Shown here piece after piece: positions 16,038 to 25,171 of a DNA stretch of 64,000 nt. The DNA lies in the NCBI RefSeq assembly GCF_030812195.1, contig NZ_JAUSSF010000003.1, positions 372,001 through 436,000 of the forward strand. The letters are read 5' to 3'. Within the stretch, counting starts at the first letter, position 1; each line of letters begins with the position of its first letter. This stretch comes from Chryseobacterium lathyri (GTDB taxonomy: Bacteria; Bacteroidota; Bacteroidia; Flavobacteriales; Weeksellaceae). The translations under genes and the position numbers were made by a program. The notes under the pieces are model-generated. The model searched no databases and was not told where the DNA came from. It worked only from the letters and a program-made list of their open reading frames with translations.

Positions 16038-16766
16038 ATGGAAAATAATCAAGACCTGACAGATCTTCTTGCCTTGGATCTGGGTATTAATATTGTTGAC
16101 AGAAGGCCTTATGCCAAGGAAGTTTTCAAATGGCAGGATATGGACCTTCTTCCCCATTCGTCCGTAGATACGCTGCTTTGCGAGATTTTCGAATGGAATG
16201 GAAGAAACTGGAGAACTACCGGAAATAATCTTATAGGATTCCTGTTTTCAGGAGATGTTCTTAATACGGTAAAGGAGCAGCTAATCAATACACCTAAACA
16301 TCCTGCACTGATCCCTGATTTTGAATTCACAAAAGAGAGCATGGTTGAATATGGCCTGTCGCTCCCTTCTTTATTCAATATCGGAGTAAACGGCAACATT
16401 AAAAATGCCAAAAGCTTTTCAGTGAGGGTAAACGGCGTAACCAAATCCAGGGTAACAAACATTGATTCTCCAGGAATTGAAATTCTTAAAAATTATTCTC
16501 TGTTTACACAAAGTAAATCTAAGACCTACAGAAAGAACATTAAGTTCAATTATTTGAGCACTTCCCTCTTTTATGCTGAAAGTGTAGAGATTTTTCTTGA
16601 AAAAGAGTCGGGAGTTGGATTAGACGTGAGCTTTCAGACACAGAATGTAGATGTGGATGCTAAAATAGATACGGATACCAAGAAGCATTTTGTCTTAAAA
16701 TACTCCGGAAACCAAGCTCCTTTTGCAGCAAAATTCACTAAAGGAAAAGATTTCAATATTATGTGA
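16038..16766 (+). CDS. Hypothetical protein of unknown family
   Basis: 242 residues, not recognised. It has no signal peptide and no strong membrane helix. The second half (about residues 115-240) is rich in alternating strand-like segments (SFSVRVNGV, GLDVSFQTQNVDVDAKIDTDTKKHFVLKY), suggesting a beta-rich fold. The first half contains LLPHSSVDTLLCEIFEWNGRN and a helix around DVLNTVKEQL. It lies between a TM2 membrane protein gene and a GG-leader peptide gene, 52 and 45 bases away, all on the plus strand. Codon use looks like that of its neighbours. Possible roles are guesswork: a pore-forming, immunity or scaffold protein linked to the peptide would be testable ideas. Confidence 0.7.
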   Translation: MENNQDLTDLLALDLGINIVDRRPYAKEVFKWQDMDLLPHSSVDTLLCEIFEWNGRNWRTTGNNLIGFLFSGDVLNTVKEQLINTPKHPALIPDFEFTKESMVEYGLSLPSLFNIGVNGNIKNAKSFSVRVNGVTKSRVTNIDSPGIEILKNYSLFTQSKSKTYRKNIKFNYLSTSLFYAESVEIFLEKESGVGLDVSFQTQNVDVDAKIDTDTKKHFVLKYSGNQAPFAAKFTKGKDFNIM

Positions 16767-16811
16767 CAAATTTTTATTATCTTAGTTTTACTAACCTATA
16801 AAATATTTGTC

Positions 16812-16994
16812 ATGAAAAAATTAACGAAAAAACAACTCAAGAACATCAACGGTGGAAATATCAGATTTCCTGATGCAAACGGTAATTGTCCCTCAGGATG
16901 GTACCTTTGCCCAACCAATGTCTGTGTCAATGACAACGGTGGAGAAAATCCCATAACACCTTCAAGTCCTTATTATACAGCTTGTTTCGGATAA
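16812..16994 (+). CDS. GG-leader bacteriocin-like small peptide
   Basis: 60 residues. The N-terminus (KKLTKKQLKNINGG) is a double-glycine leader of the bacteriocin signal type, expected to be cut after GG at residue 15 by a peptidase-containing ABC transporter. That would leave a 45-residue product with four cysteines (GNCPSGWYLCPTNVCVN and the terminal ACFG), enough for two disulfides or post-translational crosslinks. No maturation enzyme or exporter lies nearby. Chryseobacterium-type genomes carry many such 'bacteriocin-like' peptides whose function is unproven. It is followed by a strong terminator. The upstream unknown gene, 45 bases away, may share the transcript. Confidence 0.8.
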   Translation: MKKLTKKQLKNINGGNIRFPDANGNCPSGWYLCPTNVCVNDNGGENPITPSSPYYTACFG

Positions 16995-17000
16995 AAAATA

Positions 17001-17030
17001 AAAACACCTCAAATTGAGGTGTTTTATTTT
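17001..17030. terminator. Bidirectional terminator between the GG-peptide gene and hemB
   Basis: Arms AAAACACCTCAA and TTGAGGTGTTTT with T-rich tails on both strands, between convergent genes. Confidence 0.8.
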
Positions 17031-17040
17031 TAACAATTTT

Positions 17041-18066
<1,026 letters not shown>

Positions 18067-18087
18067 CTACAACTTATATAAAAAACT

Positions 18088-18119
18088 ATTGTATAGAATT
18101 GTAGAATTGTTTATTTTTG
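18088..18119 (+). promoter_or_regulatory. Promoter of the small T9SS protein gene
   Basis: TTG at 18089-18091, 20-base spacer and exact -7 box TATTTTTG at 18112-18119. The ATG at 18149 would have about 23 bases of leader. Confidence 0.55.
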
Positions 18120-18148
18120 TTTTAATACATTCGAGAAATTATAATTTG

Positions 18149-18499
18149 ATGAAAAAACTTTTACTTTTATTTTTATTTATAGGCGCTTTCGTTGGGTTTT
18201 CCAATAATATACAGGCACAGTTGCGAGAGCCGGGTTCCATCACACAGAAGTCTGATGACGGCGTATTGGTTGCCTACCCAAATCCTGCAAAAGATTTCCT
18301 TCTGATCAAAGCAAAAGATTCTGCCTTAAAGATCAAAAGTGTAACCTTTTATTCAATTTTAGGAACACAGGTAGCTAACTATTCTGTCAACATGAATTCC
18401 GGAGAAATCAATATTGAAAAACTGAAACCCGGGAAATATCTGATCCGCTATATTTTAAGCGATAATACCCAAAAGGTTACTCAAATTGTAAAACAATAA
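18149..18499 (+). CDS. Small secreted protein that is almost only a T9SS sorting domain
   Basis: 116 residues. Signal peptide MKKLLLLFLFIGAFVGFSNNIQAQ, about 18 residues of linker, then a complete type A T9SS sorting domain from LVAYPNPAKDF to the C-terminus. There is no separate passenger domain. The start at 18149 was chosen because it gives an ideal signal peptide and fits the promoter; the frame stays open further upstream but overlaps the hemB promoter. It may be a decoy, a minimal surface protein, or the remainder of a once larger secreted protein. Confidence 0.85.
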   Translation: MKKLLLLFLFIGAFVGFSNNIQAQLREPGSITQKSDDGVLVAYPNPAKDFLLIKAKDSALKIKSVTFYSILGTQVANYSVNMNSGEINIEKLKPGKYLIRYILSDNTQKVTQIVKQ

Positions 18500-18503
18500 A
18501 ATT

Positions 18504-18535
18504 AAATCCTGATAATCATCAGGATTTTTTCTTTT
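18504..18535 (+). terminator. Terminator of the small T9SS protein gene
   Basis: Arms AAATCCTGAT/ATCAGGATTT with a 4-base loop, then TTT and a T-rich tail; five bases after the stop. Confidence 0.8.
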
Positions 18536-18603
18536 GCATCAGTTCTGCCTTAATATTTCCGTAACTTTAAGGACTTTTTATACTCATTGTTAAAAACAAT
18601 TTA

Positions 18604-19515
18604 ATGCTTAAAGCTGAACATATCAGAAAGACCTATAGTGCCGGGAAGAAAGTAGCATTGGATGATTTCAGCATCCATGTACCACAGGGCAGTATTTACG
18701 GTCTTCTAGGCCCGAACGGAGCCGGAAAAACTTCCTTTATCCGTATCATCAACCAAATTACCCAGGCGGATTCCGGAGATGTATTCATTAATGGAAACAA
18801 GCTTAATCCCAGCCATATCAGAGACATCGGTTATATGCCCGAAGAAAGAGGGTTATATAAAAACATGAGCGTGGGTGATCAGATCCTTTATTTCGGGGAA
18901 CTGAAAGGGATGAGCAAAAGTGATGCTCTGAACGAAGCCAAGAAGTGGTTTGAAAAACTGAATATCGATCAGTGGTGGAAAAAGAAACTTTCAGAACTTT
19001 CAAAAGGGATGGCACAGAAGATCCAGTTTGTGGTAACAGTTCTTCACCGTCCGCATCTTCTGATTCTTGATGAACCCTTTTCAGGTTTTGATCCGGTAAA
19101 TGCCAATTTAATTAAAGATCAGATCATTGATCTCAAAAATAACGGAACGACGATCATTCTTTCTACACACAGAATGGAAAGTGTTGAGGAAATGTGTGAT
19201 TATGTGGCGCTGATCAACAATTCTAAAAAAATTATCGATGGAAGGGTCTTTGATGTAAGAGAAAAATTTAAAAAAAATATTTTCGGAGTCACTCTTTCTG
19301 AAGTAGATGAAACCAAGTTTGAGAATTTTAAAAACAGCCATAATATTTTTAATTTTTCTAATGAAAATAACCTGGTTTCTTTTGATCTGAAAAATGAAAG
19401 CGGGCAGAACGATATCCTTCTGGATCTTGTGAATGTAGGAAAAGTAAGGTCATTCGACGAAAGAATTCCAAGCATGAATGAAGTGTTTATTAATGCCGTA
19501 AGTAATCATTCTTAA
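18604..19515 (+). CDS. ABC transporter ATP-binding protein (NatA-like)
   Basis: 303 residues. Walker A GPNGAGKTSF (near residues 39-48), signature ELSKGMAQK (a common LSKGM variant), Walker B LLILDEPFSGFDP and switch histidine STHRMESVEE. A C-terminal domain of about 90 residues follows (GVTLSEVDETKF...), as in NatA/DrrA-type subunits. The permease gene starts four bases downstream, so they form an exporter pair. Substrate unknown; sodium, drugs or lipids are possibilities in this family. Confidence 0.9.
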   Translation: MLKAEHIRKTYSAGKKVALDDFSIHVPQGSIYGLLGPNGAGKTSFIRIINQITQADSGDVFINGNKLNPSHIRDIGYMPEERGLYKNMSVGDQILYFGELKGMSKSDALNEAKKWFEKLNIDQWWKKKLSELSKGMAQKIQFVVTVLHRPHLLILDEPFSGFDPVNANLIKDQIIDLKNNGTTIILSTHRMESVEEMCDYVALINNSKKIIDGRVFDVREKFKKNIFGVTLSEVDETKFENFKNSHNIFNFSNENNLVSFDLKNESGQNDILLDLVNVGKVRSFDERIPSMNEVFINAVSNHS

Positions 19516-19519
19516 TTTT

Positions 19520-20830
19520 ATGAACAATATTTTTTTAATTACAAAAAGAGAGTTTCTTACACAGGTTAAGAAAAGGTCCTTCATTATATTAACGCTACTC
19601 GCACCTATTTTACTGATTGGCTTTGGAGCAGTGATCGGATTAATGTTTAAAGCCAACGAATCTCACAGCATTATTGAAGTTGTGGATAGAAGCGGACTTT
19701 TTAAAGATCAACTGAAATCTAATGATAAACTGAATTACATATTTGTTTCTGCAGCGGATGAGAAAGCGAAGATCAATAACCTGAAAGACAATGAATCCCT
19801 GGATGGTATTCTGATCCTTCCTGAGCTGAAAGATCATGACTATACCGGACTTGAAAACGGTACAAGACTTATCGTAAATGCCAAAATGGGCTTTGATACG
19901 AAACAAAAGATCGTTTCTGATATTACAGATGTGATCAAAAAGGAAAAAATCAAGCAGCTTGGTATTGAAGAAAGCCAGCTGAACAGTCTTGACAAAGGCT
20001 TTACTTTAAAAACCATTAATGTTTCTGATAACAATAAGGAAGATTCTGATCTTGCTTTCGGTGTAAAAAGTGGCTTAAGCATCCTTTTGATGTATGTCAC
20101 TTTTATGTTCATCATTATTTACGGTGTAAGAGTTATGAGAAGCGTTCTTGAAGAGAAAAACAACCGTGTGGTTGAGATTATTATTTCATCTGTCAAGCCG
20201 TTTGAACTGATGATGGGTAAGATATTAGGAGTAACTCTGGTCGCTTTGACACAGTTTCTGATCTGGATCTCTATGTCTGTTATAGGTGCATTGGTTTTAA
20301 ATACAGGATTTTCTTCTTTCCAAAAGAACATTCCGGGAGGCAATGAAGAGATTGCCAACAAGCTGGATATTGCCCAGATTGCAACACAGGTTTCACACAG
20401 TTTACTGGAATTAAATTTTCCGTTGATTATTTTTGTATTTATCGTATTTTTCCTTTTGGGATATATTTTCTACAGTTCAATCTATGCAGCCATCGGTTCT
20501 GCAGTAGATAATGAAACGGAGACTCAGCAGTTCACTTTATTTGCTATTTTACCGCTTACGTTGGGAATGTATGGAAGCTTCTCCCTGATGAACAATCCTG
20601 ACGGTCCATTAGGCTTTTGGCTGTCTATTATCCCGTTTACTTCGCCAGTTGCGATGATCGCAAGAATACCGTTCGGGGTTCCTGCATGGCAGATTGCTTT
20701 GTCTATTGTATTATTGCTGGGAACTACCATCCTTATGATATTCCTTGCTGGAAAAATCTACCGTGTAGGGATTTTGATGTATGGAAACAAAGCAACTTTA
20801 AAGGAGATCTGGAAGTGGATCAGAGGATAA
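19520..20830 (+). CDS. ABC-2 type permease (NatB-like)
   Basis: 436 residues. One N-terminal membrane helix (FIILTLLAPILLIGFGAVIG, about residues 21-40), then a large extracytoplasmic domain of about 150 residues, then five helices from about residue 190 onward (LLMYVTFMFIIIYGVR and later segments). This is the ABC2_membrane_3 layout. The motif VLEEKNNRVVEIIISSVKP.ELMMGKILG is the coupling-helix region typical of NatB-type permeases. It partners the ATPase encoded immediately upstream. Confidence 0.88.
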   Translation: MNNIFLITKREFLTQVKKRSFIILTLLAPILLIGFGAVIGLMFKANESHSIIEVVDRSGLFKDQLKSNDKLNYIFVSAADEKAKINNLKDNESLDGILILPELKDHDYTGLENGTRLIVNAKMGFDTKQKIVSDITDVIKKEKIKQLGIEESQLNSLDKGFTLKTINVSDNNKEDSDLAFGVKSGLSILLMYVTFMFIIIYGVRVMRSVLEEKNNRVVEIIISSVKPFELMMGKILGVTLVALTQFLIWISMSVIGALVLNTGFSSFQKNIPGGNEEIANKLDIAQIATQVSHSLLELNFPLIIFVFIVFFLLGYIFYSSIYAAIGSAVDNETETQQFTLFAILPLTLGMYGSFSLMNNPDGPLGFWLSIIPFTSPVAMIARIPFGVPAWQIALSIVLLLGTTILMIFLAGKIYRVGILMYGNKATLKEIWKWIRG

Positions 20831-20838
20831 GCCTAAAA

Positions 20839-21010
20839 AGTTTCTTTTGTCTTGAAATGAACCAAAAATTCAAAGCTGGAATCTTCCACTAAAAATTAAA
20901 ACTTGCTTCTAAAATTCCCAAAACCCGTGTGGACCTACTGCTGCTTTGTCTCAGTATTTTACCCGCAATCAAACAGTGGAAATTTTTAACAGATCTGGAT
21001 TTAATTTTTT
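20839..21010. repeat. Possible degenerate dispersed repeat
   Basis: The stretch begins AAGTTTCTTTTGTCTTGAAA and continues with AAAAATTCAAAGCTGGA and CCCGTGTGGACC. I recognise this order as similar to a long non-coding repeat scattered through Bacteroidota genomes. The copy looks decayed. No reading frame of substance is present. The rest of the 295-base gap to the next gene holds only a terminator. Confidence 0.35.
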
Positions 21011-21070
21011 TAATGCTACAGCTTCCCAGGTCATAATGAGTTCAGCGACAACTTTTAGTGATAAAAAACA

Positions 21071-21105
21071 AAAATCCCGGAAATTTAAATTTTCGGGATT
21101 TTTTT
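21071..21105. terminator. Bidirectional terminator between the ABC permease and OmpW/PorT-like genes
   Basis: Extended hairpin, outer arms AAAATCCCG/CGGGATTTT, inner AAATTT/AAATTT, with T-runs on both strands. It lies between convergent genes. Confidence 0.8.
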
Positions 21106-21126
21106 ATCATTGAATAACTCGTTATT

Positions 21127-21795
21127 CTATTTGAAAATATAGCTTAAGCTTAAGCTGATCACTTGCTCAGACTTGCCTTTAGTAGTACCTCCTTTTTCTT
21201 TTGCAAGATCAGGATAAGTATCTGAAAGACCAAGGTCATATTTAAGAGCCAGTTCCAGCTGTCTCTTATAACTGTATCCTACACCTAATCCCAAAGCAAA
21301 GTTAAAGCTTGATGCTTTTCCGCTTACTGACGGATATAAAGGATCGGTAACATCCGGGTCATAATATGGTCTGCTTACCGGAGGATTTTTAACATTCTGG
21401 CTCATCAAAAAGTTAAATCTTGGCCCTATCATTCCAAAGAATTCAGATTCTGCTTCAGAAAAATATCCTTTAAAATAAACAGGTACGCTCAGATAATTGT
21501 TACCATATACTGCATCATAACCATCTTTTCCTTTAGACTCTTTATCTTTACCGGTTTCTCCTGCACCGTAATACACGACTTCCGGCTGTAAAAAGAACTG
21601 GTTTGCCTTCCCGATCGGGATAAGAGCCAAAGCTCCACCTTGGAATGCGAATCTCGGACCAGAAGGGTTATGGGCATTTCTTACTCTGGAGTAGTTACCT
21701 CCTGCCGTGACACCAAATCTTGTATTTGCAAAGTCGATCTGGGCAAACGACAGAGTTGAAAGGGTCAATGCTGAGGTTAATAAAAATTTTTTCAT
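21127..21795 (-). CDS. Outer-membrane beta-barrel protein (PorT-like porin family)
   Basis: 222 residues. Signal peptide MKKFLLTSALTLSTLSFAQ, then an eight-strand-type barrel: amphipathic strands such as RFGVTAGGNYSRVR, FQGGALALIPIGK, FFLQPEVVYYGAG, YLSVPVYFKGYF and the C-terminal VISLSLSYIFK ending in an aromatic-rich strand. It matches the outer-membrane protein beta-barrel (PorT/OMP_b-brl_2) group common in Bacteroidota. Function beyond membrane structure is unknown. It lies 20 bases downstream of sucD and may be co-transcribed with it. Confidence 0.85.
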   Translation of the reverse strand: MKKFLLTSALTLSTLSFAQIDFANTRFGVTAGGNYSRVRNAHNPSGPRFAFQGGALALIPIGKANQFFLQPEVVYYGAGETGKDKESKGKDGYDAVYGNNYLSVPVYFKGYFSEAESEFFGMIGPRFNFLMSQNVKNPPVSRPYYDPDVTDPLYPSVSGKASSFNFALGLGVGYSYKRQLELALKYDLGLSDTYPDLAKEKGGTTKGKSEQVISLSLSYIFK

Positions 21796-21815
21796 ATGTT
21801 TTGTTTTTGTATGTT

Positions 21816-22688
21816 TTATCCTAGAACTTTTGCAACAGTAACACCAATATCTGCAGGAGAGTCTACAACGTTGATTCCGTTTTCTCTCATGATCTGCATT
21901 TTTGCCTGAGCAGTATCTTCATCACCTCCTACGATAGCACCAGCGTGTCCCATAGTTCTTCCTTTAGGAGCAGTCTGTCCGGCAATAAATCCTACAACCG
22001 GTTTAGTAGATCCGCTTGCTTTATACCATCTTGCAGCTTCAGCTTCTAATCCACCACCGATCTCACCAATCATTACTACCGCTTCAGTTTCAGGGTCGTT
22101 GATGAATAATTCCAAAGCTTCTCTTGTCGTAGTTCCAATGATTGGGTCACCACCAATACCGATTGCTGTAGAAACACCGTAACCAGCTTTTACAACCTGA
22201 TCAGCAGCTTCATAAGTAAGAGTTCCTGATTTTGAAACGATACCTACTTTACCTTTTTTGAAAACGAATCCTGGCATGATACCAATTTTAGCTTCTTCAG
22301 AAGTAATGATTCCCGGACAGTTTGGACCGATTAATCTGCAATCTCTGTCAGCGATGTAAGATTTTACTTTCACCATATCTGCTACAGGAATACCTTCAGT
22401 AATACATACGATAACTTTGATCCCTGCCTCAGCAGCCTCCATAATCGCATCAGCAGCGAATGCAGGTGGTACGAAAATAATACTTACATTGGCGCCAGCT
22501 TTTTGAACGGCATCAGCTACTGTATTGAACACAGGCTTTCCTAAGTGCTCAGATCCTCCTTTTCCTGGAGTAACCCCTCCTACTACGTTGGTTCCGTATT
22601 CAATCATCTGGCCCGCGTGGAAAGTACCTTCGTTCCCTGTAAATCCTTGTACAATTACTTTAGAATCTTTGTTTACTAAAATTGACAT
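21816..22688 (-). CDS. sucD: Succinyl-CoA synthetase (ADP-forming), alpha subunit
   Basis: 290 residues, full length. Together with SucC it interconverts succinyl-CoA and succinate with substrate-level phosphorylation in the TCA cycle. Residues seen: CoA-binding Rossmann part ([13 protein letters not shown]), PNCPGII, and the active histidine loop [10 protein letters not shown]. SucC is not in the window. A complete promoter (22732-22765) lies upstream, so it is not dependent on the lipid A operon, although it follows it on the same strand. Confidence 0.96.
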   Translation of the reverse strand: MSILVNKDSKVIVQGFTGNEGTFHAGQMIEYGTNVVGGVTPGKGGSEHLGKPVFNTVADAVQKAGANVSIIFVPPAFAADAIMEAAEAGIKVIVCITEGIPVADMVKVKSYIADRDCRLIGPNCPGIITSEEAKIGIMPGFVFKKGKVGIVSKSGTLTYEAADQVVKAGYGVSTAIGIGGDPIIGTTTREALELFINDPETEAVVMIGEIGGGLEAEAARWYKASGSTKPVVGFIAGQTAPKGRTMGHAGAIVGGDEDTAQAKMQIMRENGINVVDSPADIGVTVAKVLG

Positions 22689-22731
22689 TTTATTGATGTT
22701 TTAATTTATTTAAATATTTTATTAATGCTCA

Positions 22732-22765
22732 CAAATTTACTTATTTTTCTTTGATTTTGGACAAA
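22732..22765 (-). promoter_or_regulatory. Promoter of sucD
   Basis: Minus strand: TTTG at 22765-22762, 22-base spacer, exact -7 box TAAATTTG at 22739-22732. The predicted leader is about 40 bases. Confidence 0.6.
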
Positions 22766-22779
22766 ACCAAGTGAATAGT

Positions 22780-23682
22780 TTATTTGAGATTTCTCAGCTT
22801 TACTTCTTTTTTCAAATAGCCTTTGAAATCTTCTGCAAACATCCCAATGTACGTTCCTTTTTTAAGATCTCTGTTCACTCCTGTTTTACCAAGAATAACG
22901 GATCCGCTTTCAATTTTATTACCGGAAGCGATACCAACCTGTCCCCAAAGTGTCACTTCATCTCCTATGACACAACATCCGGCAATTCCAACCTGTGATG
23001 CAATAAGGCATTTTTTCCCGATAACGGTATCATGACCTATTTGAATCTGGTTATCCAAAACTGAACCCTCCCCAATTACGGTAGAATCTGTAACACCTCT
23101 GTCGATCGTACAGTTATTTCCGATCTCTACATTGTTTTCAATAATGACATTTCCTACGGAGATCAAACGGTCAAAATTTCCGTTCAGTTTTCTGTAATAG
23201 AAAGCATCCCCGCCCAATACGGTTCCGGATTGGATAATAACATTATCCCCAATCTCGATTCTGTCTCCGATCACCACGTTAGGGAAGATAAGGCTGTTTT
23301 TCCCAATCTTTACATTGTTTCCAATGACTGCTGAAGAGTGAATTCTGGTTCCTTCTCCTATTTCAACATCGTGAAGCTCTTCGGTGAAGTTGTATATTCT
23401 TGTAAAATGAGTATTAATCTTATTGAAGTCTCTGAAAGGATCATCAGAAACCAGAAGTGCTTTTCCTTCCGGACATTCTACCTTTTTGTCGATCAGAATA
23501 ATTGTCGCTGCAGAATTCAGTGCTTTATCGTAATATTTCGGGTGGTTGACAAAAACAATGTCACCCGGTTTAACCATGTGGATCTCATTGGTTCCCAGAA
23601 TTTCAAAGTCTTCAGGACCAACAAATTCTGAGCCTATTAAATCGGCAATAGTTTTGAGCTTTTGTGGAGAATGGAATCTCAT
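22780..23682 (-). CDS. LpxD-like acyltransferase, second copy
   Basis: 300 residues. An N-terminal uridine-binding-like domain (DLIGSEFVGPEDFEILGTNEI) precedes a left-handed beta-helix of hexapeptide repeats (from about residue 105, IHSSAVIGNNVKIGKN). The catalytic-type histidine lies in IQIGHDTVIG. It is shorter than the LpxD encoded 3.8 kb upstream (343 residues), and GGDAFYYRK replaces GGDGFGFQ. Classical LpxD adds the N-linked 3-hydroxyacyl chain to UDP-3-O-acyl-GlcN. Two copies in one operon suggest either different acyl-chain choice or another sugar substrate (inference). Order: lpxA, efp, this gene, then sucD. Confidence 0.85.
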   Translation of the reverse strand: MRFHSPQKLKTIADLIGSEFVGPEDFEILGTNEIHMVKPGDIVFVNHPKYYDKALNSAATIILIDKKVECPEGKALLVSDDPFRDFNKINTHFTRIYNFTEELHDVEIGEGTRIHSSAVIGNNVKIGKNSLIFPNVVIGDRIEIGDNVIIQSGTVLGGDAFYYRKLNGNFDRLISVGNVIIENNVEIGNNCTIDRGVTDSTVIGEGSVLDNQIQIGHDTVIGKKCLIASQVGIAGCCVIGDEVTLWGQVGIASGNKIESGSVILGKTGVNRDLKKGTYIGMFAEDFKGYLKKEVKLRNLK

Positions 23683-23752
23683 AACAATTGATTTTCTTAT
23701 AAAAACAAAATTCGGACTGCTAATGCAAACCGAATTTATGTAAATTTAATGA

Positions 23753-24316
23753 TTATTTTACTCTTTCTAAGTAGCTGCCGTCTTCTGTACTTACTTTAAT
23801 TTTGTCTCCCGGCTCGATGAATAAAGGAACCATTACTCTAGCTCCCGTTTCAACAATTGCATTCTTAAGAGCATTGGTTGCTGTATTCCCTTTTACTCCC
23901 GGATCAGCTTCCACTACTTCAAGATAAACAGATTGAGGAAGTTCGGCAGAAAGCGGCGTTTCATCAGCTTCTTTTAAAATGATCGTCACTTCTTCTCCTG
24001 CTTTCATGAACTGTGAGTTTTCAATCATTTCTTTGTTCAGATATAATTGAGAGAAATCATCGTTATTCATAAAGTGGAATCCGTTCTCATCATCATAAAG
24101 ATACTGGAACTTTCTTGTGATCACTTTAACTTCGTCAATTTTATGTCCTGCAGAAAAAGTATTATCAATCACTTTCCCATTAGTTACTGACTTTAATTTT
24201 GTTCTTACGAAAGCAGGTCCTTTCCCTGGTTTTACGTGAAGAAATTCTATTACTTTAAAAATATCGTTACTGTACTCAATGCAAAGTCCCTTTCTGATAT
24301 CGTTGCTTGTTGCCAT
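23753..24316 (-). CDS. efp: Elongation factor P
   Basis: 187 residues, full length. It rescues ribosomes stalled on polyproline stretches. The three beta-barrel domains are present, with the tip loop HVKPGKGPAF carrying the lysine that is modified in some bacteria; whether it is modified here is not visible. It lies in the lipid A operon between lpxA and the second lpxD-like gene, 60 bases after lpxA, an arrangement usual in Flavobacteriia. Confidence 0.96.
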   Translation of the reverse strand: MATSNDIRKGLCIEYSNDIFKVIEFLHVKPGKGPAFVRTKLKSVTNGKVIDNTFSAGHKIDEVKVITRKFQYLYDDENGFHFMNNDDFSQLYLNKEMIENSQFMKAGEEVTIILKEADETPLSAELPQSVYLEVVEADPGVKGNTATNALKNAIVETGARVMVPLFIEPGDKIKVSTEDGSYLERVK

Positions 24317-24376
24317 TAATTTATGTTATCTTTTTATTTTTAGTTTTTTGACTCAGGTAAAGTTGCCCTTTAGCTG

Positions 24377-25171
24377 CTAATTACTTTCCTTGGTTGTTCC
24401 GTATCCTTTTACAATACCTCTTGGAGAATTTTGGATAAACTGAAGGATCTCATCTCTTTCAGCGGTTGGAAGCATTTCTTTTTCAATATAAGTTACGGCT
24501 TGCGAAACGTTCATTTTCATTTGGAAAATAGTTCTGTAGATCTTTTGGATCTCAAAAATTTTCTCATTAGTAAATCCTCTTCTTCTCAAACCTACAGAGT
24601 TGATTCCTGCATAAGACATAGGTTCTCTTGCAACCTTTACATAAGGCGGAATATCTTTTCTTACCAAAGTTCCTCCGGAAATCATTACATGCTTCCCTAT
24701 TTTACCGAACTGATGCACAGCACTAAGACCTCCCATTACAGTATAGTCTCCGATTTCTACGTGCCCTGCAATACCGCAACCGTTTACAATGATAACGTGA
24801 TCTCCGATAACACAATCGTGTGCAATATGGGACGTTGCCATGATAAGGCAGTTTTTACCTATTTTAGTAAATCCAAGAGCTTTTGTCCCTCTGTTTACAG
24901 TAACACACTCTCTGATCGTAGTTTCATCACCAATAATTACCTGAGTATCTTCACCATCAAACTTTAAATCCTGGGGAATCGCAGAAATTACCGTTCCGGG
25001 AAAAATTCTGCAATTTTTACCTATTCTTGCTCCATCCATGATGGTAACATTAGGACCAATCCAAGTTCCTTCTCCGATTTCCACGTCCCCTGCAATTGTA
25101 GTAAAAGGTTCTACAATAACATTTTTGCTGATTTTCGCGCGTTTATCTACGGCTGCTAATTGATGAATCAT
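24377..25171 (-). CDS. lpxA: UDP-N-acetylglucosamine O-acyltransferase
   Basis: 264 residues. It moves a 3-hydroxyacyl chain from acyl carrier protein to UDP-GlcNAc, the first step of lipid A synthesis. Hexapeptide repeats form the beta-helix (residues 1-190), with the catalytic histidine in SHIAHDC near residue 120, and a C-terminal helical part (RRRGFTNEKIFEIQKIYRTIF). The stop codon of the upstream lpxC-fabZ gene is directly adjacent, so translation is likely coupled. Confidence 0.95.
   Translation of the reverse strand: MIHQLAAVDKRAKISKNVIVEPFTTIAGDVEIGEGTWIGPNVTIMDGARIGKNCRIFPGTVISAIPQDLKFDGEDTQVIIGDETTIRECVTVNRGTKALGFTKIGKNCLIMATSHIAHDCVIGDHVIIVNGCGIAGHVEIGDYTVMGGLSAVHQFGKIGKHVMISGGTLVRKDIPPYVKVAREPMSYAGINSVGLRRRGFTNEKIFEIQKIYRTIFQMKMNVSQAVTYIEKEMLPTAERDEILQFIQNSPRGIVKGYGTTKESN

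Noticed and set aside
16038..16766. Bacterial gasdermin-like pore protein
   Set aside because: A few segments looked suggestive, but no N-terminal cysteine, no adjacent protease and no motif match; kept as unknown.
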